A stretch of DNA of 64,000 nucleotides from positions 1 through 64,000 of the forward strand of contig NZ_FXUG01000021.1 in assembly GCF_900182915.1 (NCBI RefSeq), written 5' to 3'. The translations under genes and the position numbers were made by a program. Below, in pieces: positions 25,667 to 35,087 of the stretch. Source of the stretch: Neorhodopirellula lusitana (GTDB lineage Bacteria; Planctomycetota; Planctomycetia; Pirellulales; Pirellulaceae). Positions within the stretch are counted from its first letter, which is position 1; the number at the start of each line of letters is the position of its first letter. The notes below the pieces were generated by a model. The model did not search any database, was not told where the DNA came from, and saw only the letters and a list, made by a program, of their open reading frames with translations.

Positions 25667-27951
25667 AGGTACATCCCAGCTCGCGTTCGAACCCATGTCA
25701 GCACATCTTCAAAAAGGAATTGACCAATCGACGTCCGGCCGCACCGGATCGCTACCCGCGCCGGCGTTTCGGCCAACGGTTGATCACCCAGCTCAGGTGA
25801 TTCAGACAAAGGCATCCGGAAGATAACCCCGCGTGTTCCATCAACCGGATCGGTCACGACCGGGCCGAAGTGGCCTCTATCGGTCATTTGAACTTGTTCG
25901 GGTGACCAGCGTGTCGCAACATCCGCCTGCAACGTTCCGGCCTGCATGGCAAGATCGACGTGCCGCACGCGAGCCTGCGCCACGGTTGCGTCCACCACCC
26001 ACTCGGTTTGGTCCGCGATCACGTTCAACACCGTGTCACCACGTCGCAGTGGACGATGGGCCAGTCGCTCTCGCACTCGCCACGCATCGACCCGACCATC
26101 CCGTCGGGCACGCAAGACGAGCTGTTCCAATCCTTCCGAAATGATCGCAAGCTGTTGATCGATCGACGCGATCTCCTCGTTGACCTCGTCACCGCTCGAC
26201 TGGCCCGCCAACTTTCCTGAATCCGGTGCCGACATCAGATTGCGATTCAACTGACCGCGGCGTTCGACCAAGACCGATCGGCGTCCCAAAAGCGTTGTCT
26301 GTTGCTCCGTCAAGGATCGAGAATGCAATGTCGCCAACACATCGCCGCGTTGGACCCGCTGGCCGTGCTCCACGTCGATCGACTGCACCGTCGCATCAAA
26401 TCCCGAATGATACCCATCAATCTCCAGCGGACGAATGACGCCCGTCGCTGGAACAGTCAACGGAATCGGTACCCACATCAGCAATCCCGCTGTCAATGCG
26501 ATCGCAACACTCAGCGTAATTCGACGTCGAAACGGTCCCACACCGAAACGGTGCCTGACATCGACGCCGCTCTCTTTCCTTGTTTGCAGTCCCGTGCCAG
26601 GGGAGGCCGTGATCGATGGAACAGCCGTCAATCGCGTCCACCATCGACCGCCCGGAATCACCTCGACCCGGTAAGCCGCCGTCCATGCTTGCTCTGCACC
26701 GATCAGCAAACGCTCCAACAAAGCAGCCTTTTCGGCATCCAAGATTGAATCAGATCCGCTCATCCGATCCAACAACACCATCCGCCAACGTGAATCCTCA
26801 TGCAGCGCCGCCACACCAATCGGCTGAACCGGTTTCGTGTCGTCCGGTTCGTTTGAGCCAGCAGCCTTGCGTCGATCACCACCCTCACGTCGTTCCATCT
26901 GCTGCGACGATTCCGCATCCGGTGCATCGACTGGCACTCGCTCGATCGCCGCGTTGCCATCTTCGTCGATGGCGGCGAACGCAATGGGTCCCCGTGATTG
27001 GATCCCTTGCTCAGCCGCAGCCCGAATCCGCTCCGCCGCGTCGCTGTGCTGATCGATCCGGTCAATATGACTGACCGCCACAATCTTAGGACGCCCCCGG
27101 TCAACGCGGCACAACGCAACGCGAGGCACCGCCAGGACCGAAGCAGCTGCATCAACCCATGCGTTTTCAACTTCGCGAGTCGTCGAGAGTGACTGCATGG
27201 GGTCAACTGCCCGAACACAATCCTCGATCGACTTCAATCGCCGTGTCAATGTTCGCAATTGATCCGAACGTAGGTACTCACCAGCCAGGTCAGCCATCTG
27301 AGCCAAGAACCGCAACGCACCCCGTTGGCTATTGGGACTGCCACCCGGTTCCAAGAACACTTCGATCAAGCAAGTTGGCAAGGCCGCGTTCGGATCGACT
27401 TGAACAGGAACAATGGCCGCCGGATGAGTCGCTGGATTCGCGGGGACTTCTCGATTCGACGCCCCCGGGGTCGGCGGGACCACCGCTGGCTCACCACCGG
27501 CCGCGATCTCAACGAGTAAACAATCATGGACCGCAGCTTCGGTTTCATCGAACGGCTGATCGGTAACCGTACCGAGACGGTGTTCGGGAAAGTACTGAGT
27601 ATCACGGTACCGCCGGTCAGCTTGGGTTTTCCCGATGCAGCGGAACCGGCTCCCTTCATCCGTCGCCCGCCAAATCACCACACCGTGTGCCGCCATCGCC
27701 CGCATGACGCGGTCAGCCAGGAACCGCAGATAGCGATCTCGTCCGCCCGTGCTGCGTTGAGCCGAAGCAACTTCACGAACAATTTGGGCGATCTCTTGCC
27801 GAGCCTGATGGACCATCGCCTCAGCGGATCCACCTCCAGTCGCAGAACGCTGATGAGCGGCCTCGACCCTGGGCGATTGCGTACCGGTAGCCCCACCGGC
27901 ATCACCGCCTGGCGAAAAGAGAAACGGTTCGCTGGTCGGAGCCGCTGTCAC
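25663..27951 (-). CDS. GAF-like domain protein with transmembrane helix and HlyD-like tail
   Basis: A 762-residue protein starting with GTG. Residues about 40-160 and 210-330 look like two GAF-type sensory folds (YLRFLADRVMRAMAAHGVVIWRA; AAASVLAVPRVALCRVDRGRPKIVAVSH). A basic stretch and one helix at about 475-500 (RRRITLSVAIALTAGLLMWVP) follow. The tail is HlyD-like: TVPATGVIRPLEIDGYHSGFDATVQSIDVEHGQRVQRGDVLATL, a coiled-coil segment, and a closing beta domain. So a cytoplasmic sensor-like part is joined to an extracytoplasmic adaptor part. It is the first of the three coupled HlyD-type genes, 37 bases after the MA-like peptidase gene. Confidence 0.8.
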   Translation of the reverse strand: MTAAPTSEPFLFSPGGDAGGATGTQSPRVEAAHQRSATGGGSAEAMVHQARQEIAQIVREVASAQRSTGGRDRYLRFLADRVMRAMAAHGVVIWRATDEGSRFRCIGKTQADRRYRDTQYFPEHRLGTVTDQPFDETEAAVHDCLLVEIAAGGEPAVVPPTPGASNREVPANPATHPAAIVPVQVDPNAALPTCLIEVFLEPGGSPNSQRGALRFLAQMADLAGEYLRSDQLRTLTRRLKSIEDCVRAVDPMQSLSTTREVENAWVDAAASVLAVPRVALCRVDRGRPKIVAVSHIDRIDQHSDAAERIRAAAEQGIQSRGPIAFAAIDEDGNAAIERVPVDAPDAESSQQMERREGGDRRKAAGSNEPDDTKPVQPIGVAALHEDSRWRMVLLDRMSGSDSILDAEKAALLERLLIGAEQAWTAAYRVEVIPGGRWWTRLTAVPSITASPGTGLQTRKESGVDVRHRFGVGPFRRRITLSVAIALTAGLLMWVPIPLTVPATGVIRPLEIDGYHSGFDATVQSIDVEHGQRVQRGDVLATLHSRSLTEQQTTLLGRRSVLVERRGQLNRNLMSAPDSGKLAGQSSGDEVNEEIASIDQQLAIISEGLEQLVLRARRDGRVDAWRVRERLAHRPLRRGDTVLNVIADQTEWVVDATVAQARVRHVDLAMQAGTLQADVATRWSPEQVQMTDRGHFGPVVTDPVDGTRGVIFRMPLSESPELGDQPLAETPARVAIRCGRTSIGQFLFEDVLTWVRTRAGMYL

Positions 27952-27988
27952 GCCTCAACCAATCTGCATGAGGGGAAGAAAATTCGAA

Positions 27989-29311
27989 CTACCGCCAAAC
28001 GTTGGCTCGGCTCTGAGTTGCCGAACCACCCCGGGAGTAATTCGAGGCACCCGACCGAAATTGATTTGCAGGAAGCGAACCAGATGATTCGCCCTGCGGT
28101 GTCGCGGCAGAATAGCGTCCGCTGGACAGGACCGACGGTGGTGCCCAAGGTGACTTGGCTGTCGCCGACGCGGTGGCAACGTTACCGGCTGTAGGATCAA
28201 TCGCTGCAATTCGGTCAGCCGGTGGAAGCTCTTCCAGTGGAGCCGATCGAGGTGCCAGGTTGTCCGTCGCCATTCCGCTCGCTCGGCGGTGATACCAACT
28301 ATCGCCGGTCGAAGCATCACTGGCACGTCCTCGGTCGTTTGCCGAAACTAAGCTATTGGTCAAATCAGCCTGACGACTCGATGGGTCCCGGTTCAGTGGC
28401 GCCCCATTCAATGGAGCTGAAAGACGAGAGGGTGACTGGGGTCCCAATCCAGCCAACGCCGTCGCAGGTGCAATCGCACGTCCTGGGCGAGTGGCCTCGT
28501 TGGTTTGGGGAGTCCGCACATCAGCCTTCACAAATCGCTCGACTGGACCGCTGCCGGCTTCGACCCATGACAACCAATACTGCTGAAGTTCAGCCAGCGA
28601 GTCATAGCCATAATGTTTGTGGATGTTTTCAGTCCAAGACGGATGCTGCATGTAGTCTTTCAAGAACCCGATGAACGTCTCCGGTCCTTGTTGTTGAATC
28701 AAGAATCGGCATACCGAATACCCTTGGGCATACATCGGCAACACGTCTGGTGGATACTCGGTCAACAAGAACAGTTGATTCATGGCAATGCCACGACGCG
28801 TCGACAAGAACTCTCGCAACTTCGCTTCGTGCTTGGCTCGTTCAGAAACATGCTCGACAGTCGTGCAAATTCCTTCGTCCGCCCAGCGAGGCAACGGACG
28901 ACCGAAGTAAGTCGCCAACACCGTGTGCGTGACTTCGTGTGGTAACACGCTATCAAGAATTCGTTCTGGGGTTCCGATTACCTCCATTTGGAAATCGCGA
29001 ACCGGGGCCGGGTTGTAGGTAGTGACACCTTGGGCGGCCAAATTGGGCCCCGAAACAACACGAACCGGACAAGGCTGTGGCCAAGGCGGCAAGACCTCGC
29101 CGGTCCAGTAACGAGCTAAATCGTCACGGTACTTTTCGGCGGACTCTCCAACCGATTTTGCTAACGCAGACGTCGGTGCTTGAATAATGAAATTCCGAGT
29201 TCGGAAGTTGGCGGCGTCGGCACCCTGTGCACAACAAACCAACAACATCACTCCACACGCCAAACGAAAGGCGCATGTGAATCTCAGCCAAACTGTGAAC
29301 AGGGCATCCAT
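27989..29311 (-). CDS. Secreted gluzincin (peptidase MA-like) protein
   Basis: A 440-residue protein. A signal peptide (LACGVMLLVCCAQGADA) precedes a domain with zinc site HEVTH (residues 125-129, in LPHEVTHTVLATYFG) and the third-ligand motif WADEG (Glu146), the pattern of peptidase MA-like gluzincins. A helical part follows (YAQGYSVCRFLIQQQG, FIGFLKDYMQHPSW). The last 170 residues are Ser/Pro/Ala rich and probably disordered. It lies 37 bases upstream of the GAF-HlyD gene on the same strand and may be the first gene of that operon. I chose the ATG at 29311; the one at 29326 is 5 codons earlier. Confidence 0.8.
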   Translation of the reverse strand: MDALFTVWLRFTCAFRLACGVMLLVCCAQGADAANFRTRNFIIQAPTSALAKSVGESAEKYRDDLARYWTGEVLPPWPQPCPVRVVSGPNLAAQGVTTYNPAPVRDFQMEVIGTPERILDSVLPHEVTHTVLATYFGRPLPRWADEGICTTVEHVSERAKHEAKLREFLSTRRGIAMNQLFLLTEYPPDVLPMYAQGYSVCRFLIQQQGPETFIGFLKDYMQHPSWTENIHKHYGYDSLAELQQYWLSWVEAGSGPVERFVKADVRTPQTNEATRPGRAIAPATALAGLGPQSPSRLSAPLNGAPLNRDPSSRQADLTNSLVSANDRGRASDASTGDSWYHRRASGMATDNLAPRSAPLEELPPADRIAAIDPTAGNVATASATAKSPWAPPSVLSSGRYSAATPQGESSGSLPANQFRSGASNYSRGGSATQSRANVWR

Positions 29312-29585
29312 GCCGGTCGACTCCATCTAGGCTCTAGGTCGGCGATCGGTGAATCGTTCACCGGACACGTCGAGCGGGCAGTCTAGATAAATCAACTCCT
29401 ACACCGATACCCGGAAATCACATCGGGCAGATCTCCCAAAACACAGCTAAAAACCAGCGTTTCAGCGTCATTCGACCGCCTATTGGGAACGGCCGCACAA
29501 AATCAACTTGAGACAATCTGCTCAGAAAACACAGATTCCTGGAAGGTCGCCGAATGCACTGCTTACAACGTCAGCTTGGCAAATG

Positions 29586-31286
29586 CTATTTGCTAGCGTC
29601 AGCCTGGGCTTTGCTAGCGACCGGCTGAAAGACATCGACGAAGCACGTTTGAGGAAGATCTCGACTGCCGAACCGCTTGATCAGGCGACCGTCGTACTGA
29701 CTCGCCCACCCAGCATCCTCACCTTCCCAAGCCAGCAACAGGGCTTCGTACTCCAACGGTTGATCGCCCCAGTATTGCTCTCGTTCTTGACACAACAACA
29801 CCTGCCGACCACTCAAATAGACGTCGTAAACATAAGAAAGGTCTGCCAGGAACAGCCGCTCGCTGGGTAACTCATCAAGCACACCCTCGATAAACTTCGC
29901 ACCGTGGTAACGCGGGTCACCCCAGTTGGCGGTATACAACCAAGCCGATCGCAAGCCCGCCCCCGGCAGCATGCAACACGTTCCCACAACAGCAACCAAA
30001 ACAAAGGCTGTCTTCCGCATCACCGGACGAATGTTGGCTTGCCAAATCAATTCGTCGATCGCAATCGCGAGGCCACCGAAAATCCAGAAACAGGGATAGA
30101 CCCAGTACCCTTTGGTCGGGTGCAGCCCAGCAACCACAGCGGTCAAAAAGACGCTCGACCACATCAAGGCCAGATAACCGTAAGCAAGATTTCTGGGCAA
30201 TCGAGGACCATCCGGCACCCCGCCCAAAGCCTCGTCGCCGGATCGCCGTTTCAACAGTGCCCACGTCACAAGCACGATCGCGAAAGCGAAAAAACCACAT
30301 TGCCAGGGACCTGCGAACTCCCACAACAACGTCGCGTGATGACGGAGCGCTGGGAATGGCCAAATCATTCGGGCTGGCAACCCCGGCCCCGCTCGGTCGA
30401 GCACGTTTGCAAAAAACTGACTTCGAAACTCGTACGGGAATCGCCTAATCAGCGGTATCCACAATCCCACGACAGTCGCACAACTGATTCCAAACGCAGC
30501 GAAAGCGAAGACCTTGTCACGCCAACGGCCAACCGCACGCGACAGACCACTCCTAAGCGAAAGACCGGCTCCAGATGGCATCCCGCGCACGAACAGCAAC
30601 CCAACGCCTGCTTGAATCGCAAACACCAATGCGAAGGGATGAAAGAGCGCTGCCAACCCACACGCCGCGCCACTGGCAAAAACGTAACGCCACAACAAAC
30701 CCTCCGTGCGGTTCTCTGATCTCAAGAAACTCCCTAGCGAACACAGACTAAGCCAACCGCAAAACGCACACAGAAGGTCGGGCCGCACCATCAACCCAGT
30801 GAACATCAGCGGACGGCAAAACGCCATCAACATCGATACCAATAGCGCCGACGCGAACGAAGCCCCCAATCGCCTCGCCAACCAAAACGTCAATGCTATC
30901 GACGCCAGCGCCCCCAGAAAAAGTGGTATGCGAGAAGTGGCATATCCTGGCGAAAAGACTGCATGGAACGGTGCCTGCACATAGAACAACGCGGGTGGCA
31001 ACGTCATCAAACAACGATCGGCATTCTCAAAAAAAGTCGATCGGTCGCGAGTCGGCACGTAGGGAATCCGAGGCACGCCCTCCGTCCAAACTGTCCATCC
31101 CGGAATGGCAAACCATTGCTCATCCTGGCCGCCAGGTGCGTGCACCAAAATCGGCAAACGCAACACGACGTACACCAAAATGGGCAACACCACCCAAGCC
31201 AGTTGCCATCGGGACCGATCACAACCCGTCCAATCGTGACTTTCAACGATTCCGTCACGATCACCCAAAGCAGGCTCTTTGCTCAT
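29586..31286 (-). CDS. Polytopic GT-C (GT39/ArnT-like) glycosyltransferase
   Basis: A 566-residue protein with about ten or more helices. The first outward loop holds the acidic motif GGQDEQWFAIPGW, in the place of the DE catalytic site of PMT/ArnT-type enzymes that use lipid-linked sugars. A large loop (PTRDRSTFFENADRCLMTLPP) and helices such as IPLFLGALASIALTFWLARRLGAS follow, and a soluble C-terminal part begins near residue 470. ATG 31286 overlaps the stop of the epimerase gene (ATGA), so both are translated together. Transfer of a sugar to lipid, protein or glycan on the outer side of the membrane is likely. Confidence 0.8.
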   Translation of the reverse strand: MSKEPALGDRDGIVESHDWTGCDRSRWQLAWVVLPILVYVVLRLPILVHAPGGQDEQWFAIPGWTVWTEGVPRIPYVPTRDRSTFFENADRCLMTLPPALFYVQAPFHAVFSPGYATSRIPLFLGALASIALTFWLARRLGASFASALLVSMLMAFCRPLMFTGLMVRPDLLCAFCGWLSLCSLGSFLRSENRTEGLLWRYVFASGAACGLAALFHPFALVFAIQAGVGLLFVRGMPSGAGLSLRSGLSRAVGRWRDKVFAFAAFGISCATVVGLWIPLIRRFPYEFRSQFFANVLDRAGPGLPARMIWPFPALRHHATLLWEFAGPWQCGFFAFAIVLVTWALLKRRSGDEALGGVPDGPRLPRNLAYGYLALMWSSVFLTAVVAGLHPTKGYWVYPCFWIFGGLAIAIDELIWQANIRPVMRKTAFVLVAVVGTCCMLPGAGLRSAWLYTANWGDPRYHGAKFIEGVLDELPSERLFLADLSYVYDVYLSGRQVLLCQEREQYWGDQPLEYEALLLAWEGEDAGWASQYDGRLIKRFGSRDLPQTCFVDVFQPVASKAQADASK

Positions 31287-32353
31287 CGAGACAACTCCAA
31301 CCAATTCGGATGGTTCTCAGCATGACTGGCGATTTCCTCCAGCGTCTCTCCCAGTGGAATTTCAGGTTGCCAATCCCAATGACGTTTTGCCAATTTTGAA
31401 TCCAACACGACCCAGGGAAGATCAAACGGTCTCTCTTCCCGGCTAGCCGCCACTTCATGTTCACCGAACCGATTGTCGCACCAAGCCGTCAACTGCCGCA
31501 GTGAAATCGCCGAGCTTGCTCCACCGGCCACATTAATCGTCCGCGGGATTCCAGCCACGTCGGTACATCGTAGTTGCTTGATCACCAGCCGCGCCAGATC
31601 GTTGACGTGCAAACAATCTCGTACCTGATAACCCGATCCGCCGAACCCCAGATAACGTAACGGCCGCCGGCGCAAATGACTGTTAATCCAGAACGAAAAG
31701 ATGCCCTGATCCGATCGCCCAAATTGTCCACCCCCTGTCAACACGCCACAACGATTCACCCAAACCGGGAAGTCAAAGGTCAATCCGTACTCCAGCGCCA
31801 ATGCTTCGGAGGCAAGCTTCGTCGCCCCATACAACGAAACCGGCGCGGCGGTCGAGAACGACTCTTGCACGCCACTTCGGCTTAGGCCCGGTCCAGCTGA
31901 ACTGGCCCGCTCGTCTAAAACGTATGCCCCGTCCTGTTCCATCAGAGGCACATCAAGCAGTGCAGCAATCGAATAGACACGGCTGGTACTCAACAAAATC
32001 AAACCCGCTCGATTCCGTTTGCAATACTCCAACAAGTTGATCGTGCTAATCAAGTTGTGCTGCACCAACTGCAGCGACGAGTTGTTCCCATCCACGCCCG
32101 CCAACACGCTCGGAAGCGCCGCCGCATCGATCACCCAGTCAACTTTTGGCAGGTGCGCCAGATCGCTCGCCATCCGCATGTCGCCATGAAAAACCGTCAC
32201 ACCCAACGCGCGCAACTCGTCGCGATTCAACTCGCTACCATTCCTGGCCAAGTTATCGACACCGAAAACCCTCGCCACTTCCGGATGTGCGACCAGCACT
32301 CTTGCAATGGAAGAACCCACGAAGCCGCAAACGCCGGTTATCAAGACATCCAT
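31283..32353 (-). CDS. NAD-dependent sugar epimerase/dehydratase (extended SDR)
   Basis: A 356-residue protein with the Rossmann start MDVLITGVCGFVGSSIARVL (GxxGxxG). The SDR Ser is probably in the LLSTSR segment, and SLYGATKLASE gives YxxxK. Overall it resembles nucleotide-sugar 4- or 2-epimerases (CDP-paratose 2-epimerase-like). A typical substrate loop (VNRCGVLTGGGQFGRSDQGIFSFW) is present. It supplies or changes a nucleotide sugar, presumably for the glycosyltransferase whose start codon overlaps its stop. The first methionine of the Rossmann strand (32353) is taken as the start; the frame stays open for 10 codons before it. Confidence 0.85.
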   Translation of the reverse strand: MDVLITGVCGFVGSSIARVLVAHPEVARVFGVDNLARNGSELNRDELRALGVTVFHGDMRMASDLAHLPKVDWVIDAAALPSVLAGVDGNNSSLQLVQHNLISTINLLEYCKRNRAGLILLSTSRVYSIAALLDVPLMEQDGAYVLDERASSAGPGLSRSGVQESFSTAAPVSLYGATKLASEALALEYGLTFDFPVWVNRCGVLTGGGQFGRSDQGIFSFWINSHLRRRPLRYLGFGGSGYQVRDCLHVNDLARLVIKQLRCTDVAGIPRTINVAGGASSAISLRQLTAWCDNRFGEHEVAASREERPFDLPWVVLDSKLAKRHWDWQPEIPLGETLEEIASHAENHPNWLELSR

Positions 32354-32881
32354 CAACACTTGTCCTTCGGATCCGAAGCTCAAAAACGCGTATTGTAACT
32401 GCGATTGACCAGCCCCTTGTTGTTCCTCCCCGCAGACTCACAACCTTTTTAGCATTCCGTTGATCTGCCCCTACAACGCTAAGACCGTGCGTCCCCAAAC
32501 CCGGGCGATCCGAAGCCTGGACCGCTAAAAGTGTAGCGGTTGTCCTCCTTCTTCAGATTCATTTCATGTACCTCACCTGTTCAGCTGCTTGATTTCTCCC
32601 GACAAAGTGGCCAGGTCTCCCGAAGAGGTGGGTCGCGGTCGAGCAAAGCCGTTTTGGCGTTCTCTGATTGTCCTTAGCGACACACGATTACACGACGGCG
32701 ACCTTGGGCTCGATGATGGATCTAATATTTGAGGTGCGGTTCTGCGATCAAGCACCTCGAGTAACTACAGATCCGACCCGTTAAGCCTTATAGGAAAACT
32801 TGGCTAATGTGTGGTTGCTATCCCGATATCGGGCGTTTGCGATTAAGGACTCCTAGGCTTTGAAAGGTCGAGCGAGTTGGC
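32354..32881. other. Gene-free spacer before the LRR fragment
   Basis: Over 500 bases without a supported gene. Base composition falls slightly relative to the flanking genes. I see no strong hairpin and no RNA gene. Confidence 0.4.
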
Positions 32882-33454
32882 ATGCGGAATTGCGTTGTGG
32901 GGCTTGAGGCTTTTGAATCATGCATGCTGCTCGAAGCGTGGAAGCATCTGTTTGTTGGATACGGGTTCGACGATTCCATGGTTGAATCGTTGTTTCCGAT
33001 CAAGAGTCTAGAGCACCTTGACCTGTCACCATCCATGGCAACGGACGAGGCGATGATACAGATAGTCCAGTTACCCAAGCTGAATATTTTGACGCTTGGT
33101 CCGAACATGGGAGGCGAGTCGCTAAGGATCTTGGCAGGATGCCAAACCGTAGCGGTGCTCCATCTTGGATTTTCGCAAGTAGGTGACGTGGGAGTCGCCT
33201 CATTGGCGGCGTCCGAGTCAATTTGCGGCCTCAACCGGGGCCATCGTCCCATCACTGGACGATTGCTTGAGACGCTCGGAATACCGTTTAAATGCAAGTT
33301 CACGGTGGAGCCTCCTGGGATTAGTGGCTTCACCGTGATTGCAACTGAATATCGGCATCAAAAATGGCGAGGTTTCTGCGATGACATTTACGAGCACTAT
33401 GGATTGTGCCACCAGGGATTGTGCCACCAGCTTGGTGATTCAACTGTATGTTGA
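32882..33454 (+). CDS. Leucine-rich-repeat-like protein, possibly a fragment
   Basis: A 190-residue ORF. Residues about 30-110 have three LRR-type units of the planctomycete kind (DDSMVESLFPIKSLEHLDLS, TDEAMIQIVQLPKLNILTLG, VGDVGVASLA), with Leu at the expected spacings. Before and after these there is no repeat structure. There is no signal peptide and no good ribosome site (a short run at GTCGAGCGAG lies upstream). The end contains GLCHQ twice, from a 15-base tandem duplication at 33401-33430. It may be the remains of a longer LRR protein or a real short one. Confidence 0.4.
   Translation: MRNCVVGLEAFESCMLLEAWKHLFVGYGFDDSMVESLFPIKSLEHLDLSPSMATDEAMIQIVQLPKLNILTLGPNMGGESLRILAGCQTVAVLHLGFSQVGDVGVASLAASESICGLNRGHRPITGRLLETLGIPFKCKFTVEPPGISGFTVIATEYRHQKWRGFCDDIYEHYGLCHQGLCHQLGDSTVC
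33401..33430 (+). repeat. 15-bp perfect tandem duplication
   Basis: GGATTGTGCCACCAG occurs twice with no gap inside the LRR-like ORF, adding the peptide GLCHQ without changing the frame. It is probably a recent slippage event. Confidence 0.8.
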
Positions 33455-33464
33455 ATGACGCCGC

Positions 33465-33789
33465 TTATGCCCGTGCCATGCGCGATAGGACTCGTTCCGT
33501 ATTTCGATTCGTAACGAGTCCTCGCAACTTCTTTACTGCTTCATTTACAGTGGTTCCGTTGTCGCTAACGGATTGGATGCCGTCGATGGGAAGTCTGGCG
33601 ATTCTTCTTATCCACCTGCTGCGAATACTCCTGTTGGCCAGCTTTGAGTTCCAACAGAAAGTCACTTCCAATGCCGCCGATAACTTGTGCTTGGTCGCTA
33701 CGACCACAGCCAGAGATCAAAGCGGCCATTACAAGCGGCAGTGTGCATACCGTGATGGTTTGGCAGGTTTTCTTAAGTACAGTTGTCAT
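33465..33789 (-). pseudogene. Frameshifted small lipoprotein gene next to the DUF1559 gene
   Basis: From ATG 33789 the frame begins MTTVLKKTCQTITVCTLPLV and has a lipobox, ALISGCG. It then runs AQVIGGIGSDFLLELKAGQQ and ends early at 33565. Just before that stop another minus-strand frame takes over with sensible sequence (RLPIDGIQSVSDNGTTVNEA, VKKLRGLVTNRN) to a stop at 33465. A single indel near 33600 would join them into a lipoprotein of about 105 residues. Small lipoproteins often follow DUF1559 genes in planctomycetes, and this one lies 72 bases downstream of such a gene. It could instead be an intact 74-residue lipoprotein. Confidence 0.5.
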
Positions 33790-33860
33790 CTGGATTGACT
33801 CTTTCGTATTTCTAATTTTCAAAAGCTTGTGTTTGACTTGGGTTTCTCGAACGAAGAAGA

Positions 33861-35087
33861 TTAAAGTTGTTGATCAACTACTTCTTTGGAGGCGCGAGTT
33901 CCAAGAGCCCCCCATAGTCCATAGGGACTTCTTTGTCCGGGTGCTGATTTCCCAGTTTGCCCTTGTTCGACGATGTGTGCGTGTGAGTCGCCAGTATCAA
34001 TCGAGTCCGTGATAAAGGTAACCGAACCGTCCCCCATCAAAACGTGACAGCCGCCTTGATGCCGACTACTCGGCGGTGCAACGCCTTCCTGGCCAGCCCA
34101 ATCTTCACGCCAACACGCAGCGGAGTTGGGAGGGGTGATCGTGAACATTGCGGAATGGAAGGTTTCTCCATTCATCCATTGATATCCGCGTCCGTAGATC
34201 GATCCACTATCCCAATCACTGAACAAGACTGTCGACTCAGCCCAGAAACCGGGTCGCGACGGATCGATGGCCCCATTTGATTCACAAATTCGTGGGTTCG
34301 CTTTGACGCCGGTTTGCGCACGAGCGGCTTGAGTTCGGATGTCGCGGTCACCTAAGTCAGTTGTGATTTCGCCGGCAATGATCGTATTGGACAGGCCGTC
34401 CATGATGTCCCGAAATCGCATCGAACGGTGAGCGACGAACGCCCCACGTTGTCCTGCACGTGACAATTGCGAATCAGCTGTCGTGGCGATTAGGACGTCA
34501 TTCATCGGGCCGCTTTCGGATTTGGCGAACGAGTCGCCCAAGCATACGGCGTAGTTTGTTCGTCCTTGCGATGGAATACCGTACCCAGGATCAGATGGGC
34601 AGCGAAGCGTCGGGATCTCCGTCATGGCCGGCGGGTATTGAAAGCTGACGTGGAAGCTTGGCTTAGGTCCAAATGCTGTCCACGATGGAACCTTGGGGAT
34701 GCGATTACCATCGGGGCCAAGCTCTTGGCCAAGCGGTGAACTCATCTCGCTCCAAAGTGCTTGTTGCTCGATGAACGGGGTGAGACCCACCCAAACGCTG
34801 AGTTGGCTCTGGTTCGTGTGAGCCGACCAAATCCACCAGCTTGCCGTGGCCGGATCCATGCCCGTGCCTGTTTTGTGTTTAGGCATCTGGTTATATGCGG
34901 AGTGGTAGTTGTGGATCCCCAAACCAATCTGTTTGAAGTTGTTGCTGCAGCTCATGCGACGAGCTGCTTCCCGTGCTGCCTGGACGGCTGGGAGCAGTAG
35001 CCCAACTAAGACCCCAATGATCGCGATCACAACTAATAGCTCGACTAGTGTGAAAGCAAACCTGGGCCGGTTGATTGAAGACGTCAT
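33861..35087 (-). CDS. DUF1559 prepilin-like protein
   Basis: A 408-residue protein with a type IV prepilin N-terminus: a short basic leader, then FTLVELLVVIAIIGVLVGLLLPAVQAAREAARR in successive pieces, with the methylated Phe and Glu5 in place. CSNNFKQIGLGIHNYHSAY is the DUF1559 core, and near the end GGCHVLMGDGSVTFI is the H-X-DG motif of the family. The family is greatly expanded in planctomycetes and is presumed to form pseudopilin-like surface structures. AAAGGAA six bases before the ATG at 35087 fixes the start. A lipoprotein-like gene follows. Confidence 0.92.
   Translation of the reverse strand: MTSSINRPRFAFTLVELLVVIAIIGVLVGLLLPAVQAAREAARRMSCSNNFKQIGLGIHNYHSAYNQMPKHKTGTGMDPATASWWIWSAHTNQSQLSVWVGLTPFIEQQALWSEMSSPLGQELGPDGNRIPKVPSWTAFGPKPSFHVSFQYPPAMTEIPTLRCPSDPGYGIPSQGRTNYAVCLGDSFAKSESGPMNDVLIATTADSQLSRAGQRGAFVAHRSMRFRDIMDGLSNTIIAGEITTDLGDRDIRTQAARAQTGVKANPRICESNGAIDPSRPGFWAESTVLFSDWDSGSIYGRGYQWMNGETFHSAMFTITPPNSAACWREDWAGQEGVAPPSSRHQGGCHVLMGDGSVTFITDSIDTGDSHAHIVEQGQTGKSAPGQRSPYGLWGALGTRASKEVVDQQL

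Noticed and set aside
29904-30719. A 271-codon open frame antisense to the GT-C gene
   Set aside because: Its sequence is very polar and His/Arg/Gln rich, as expected opposite a membrane protein gene.
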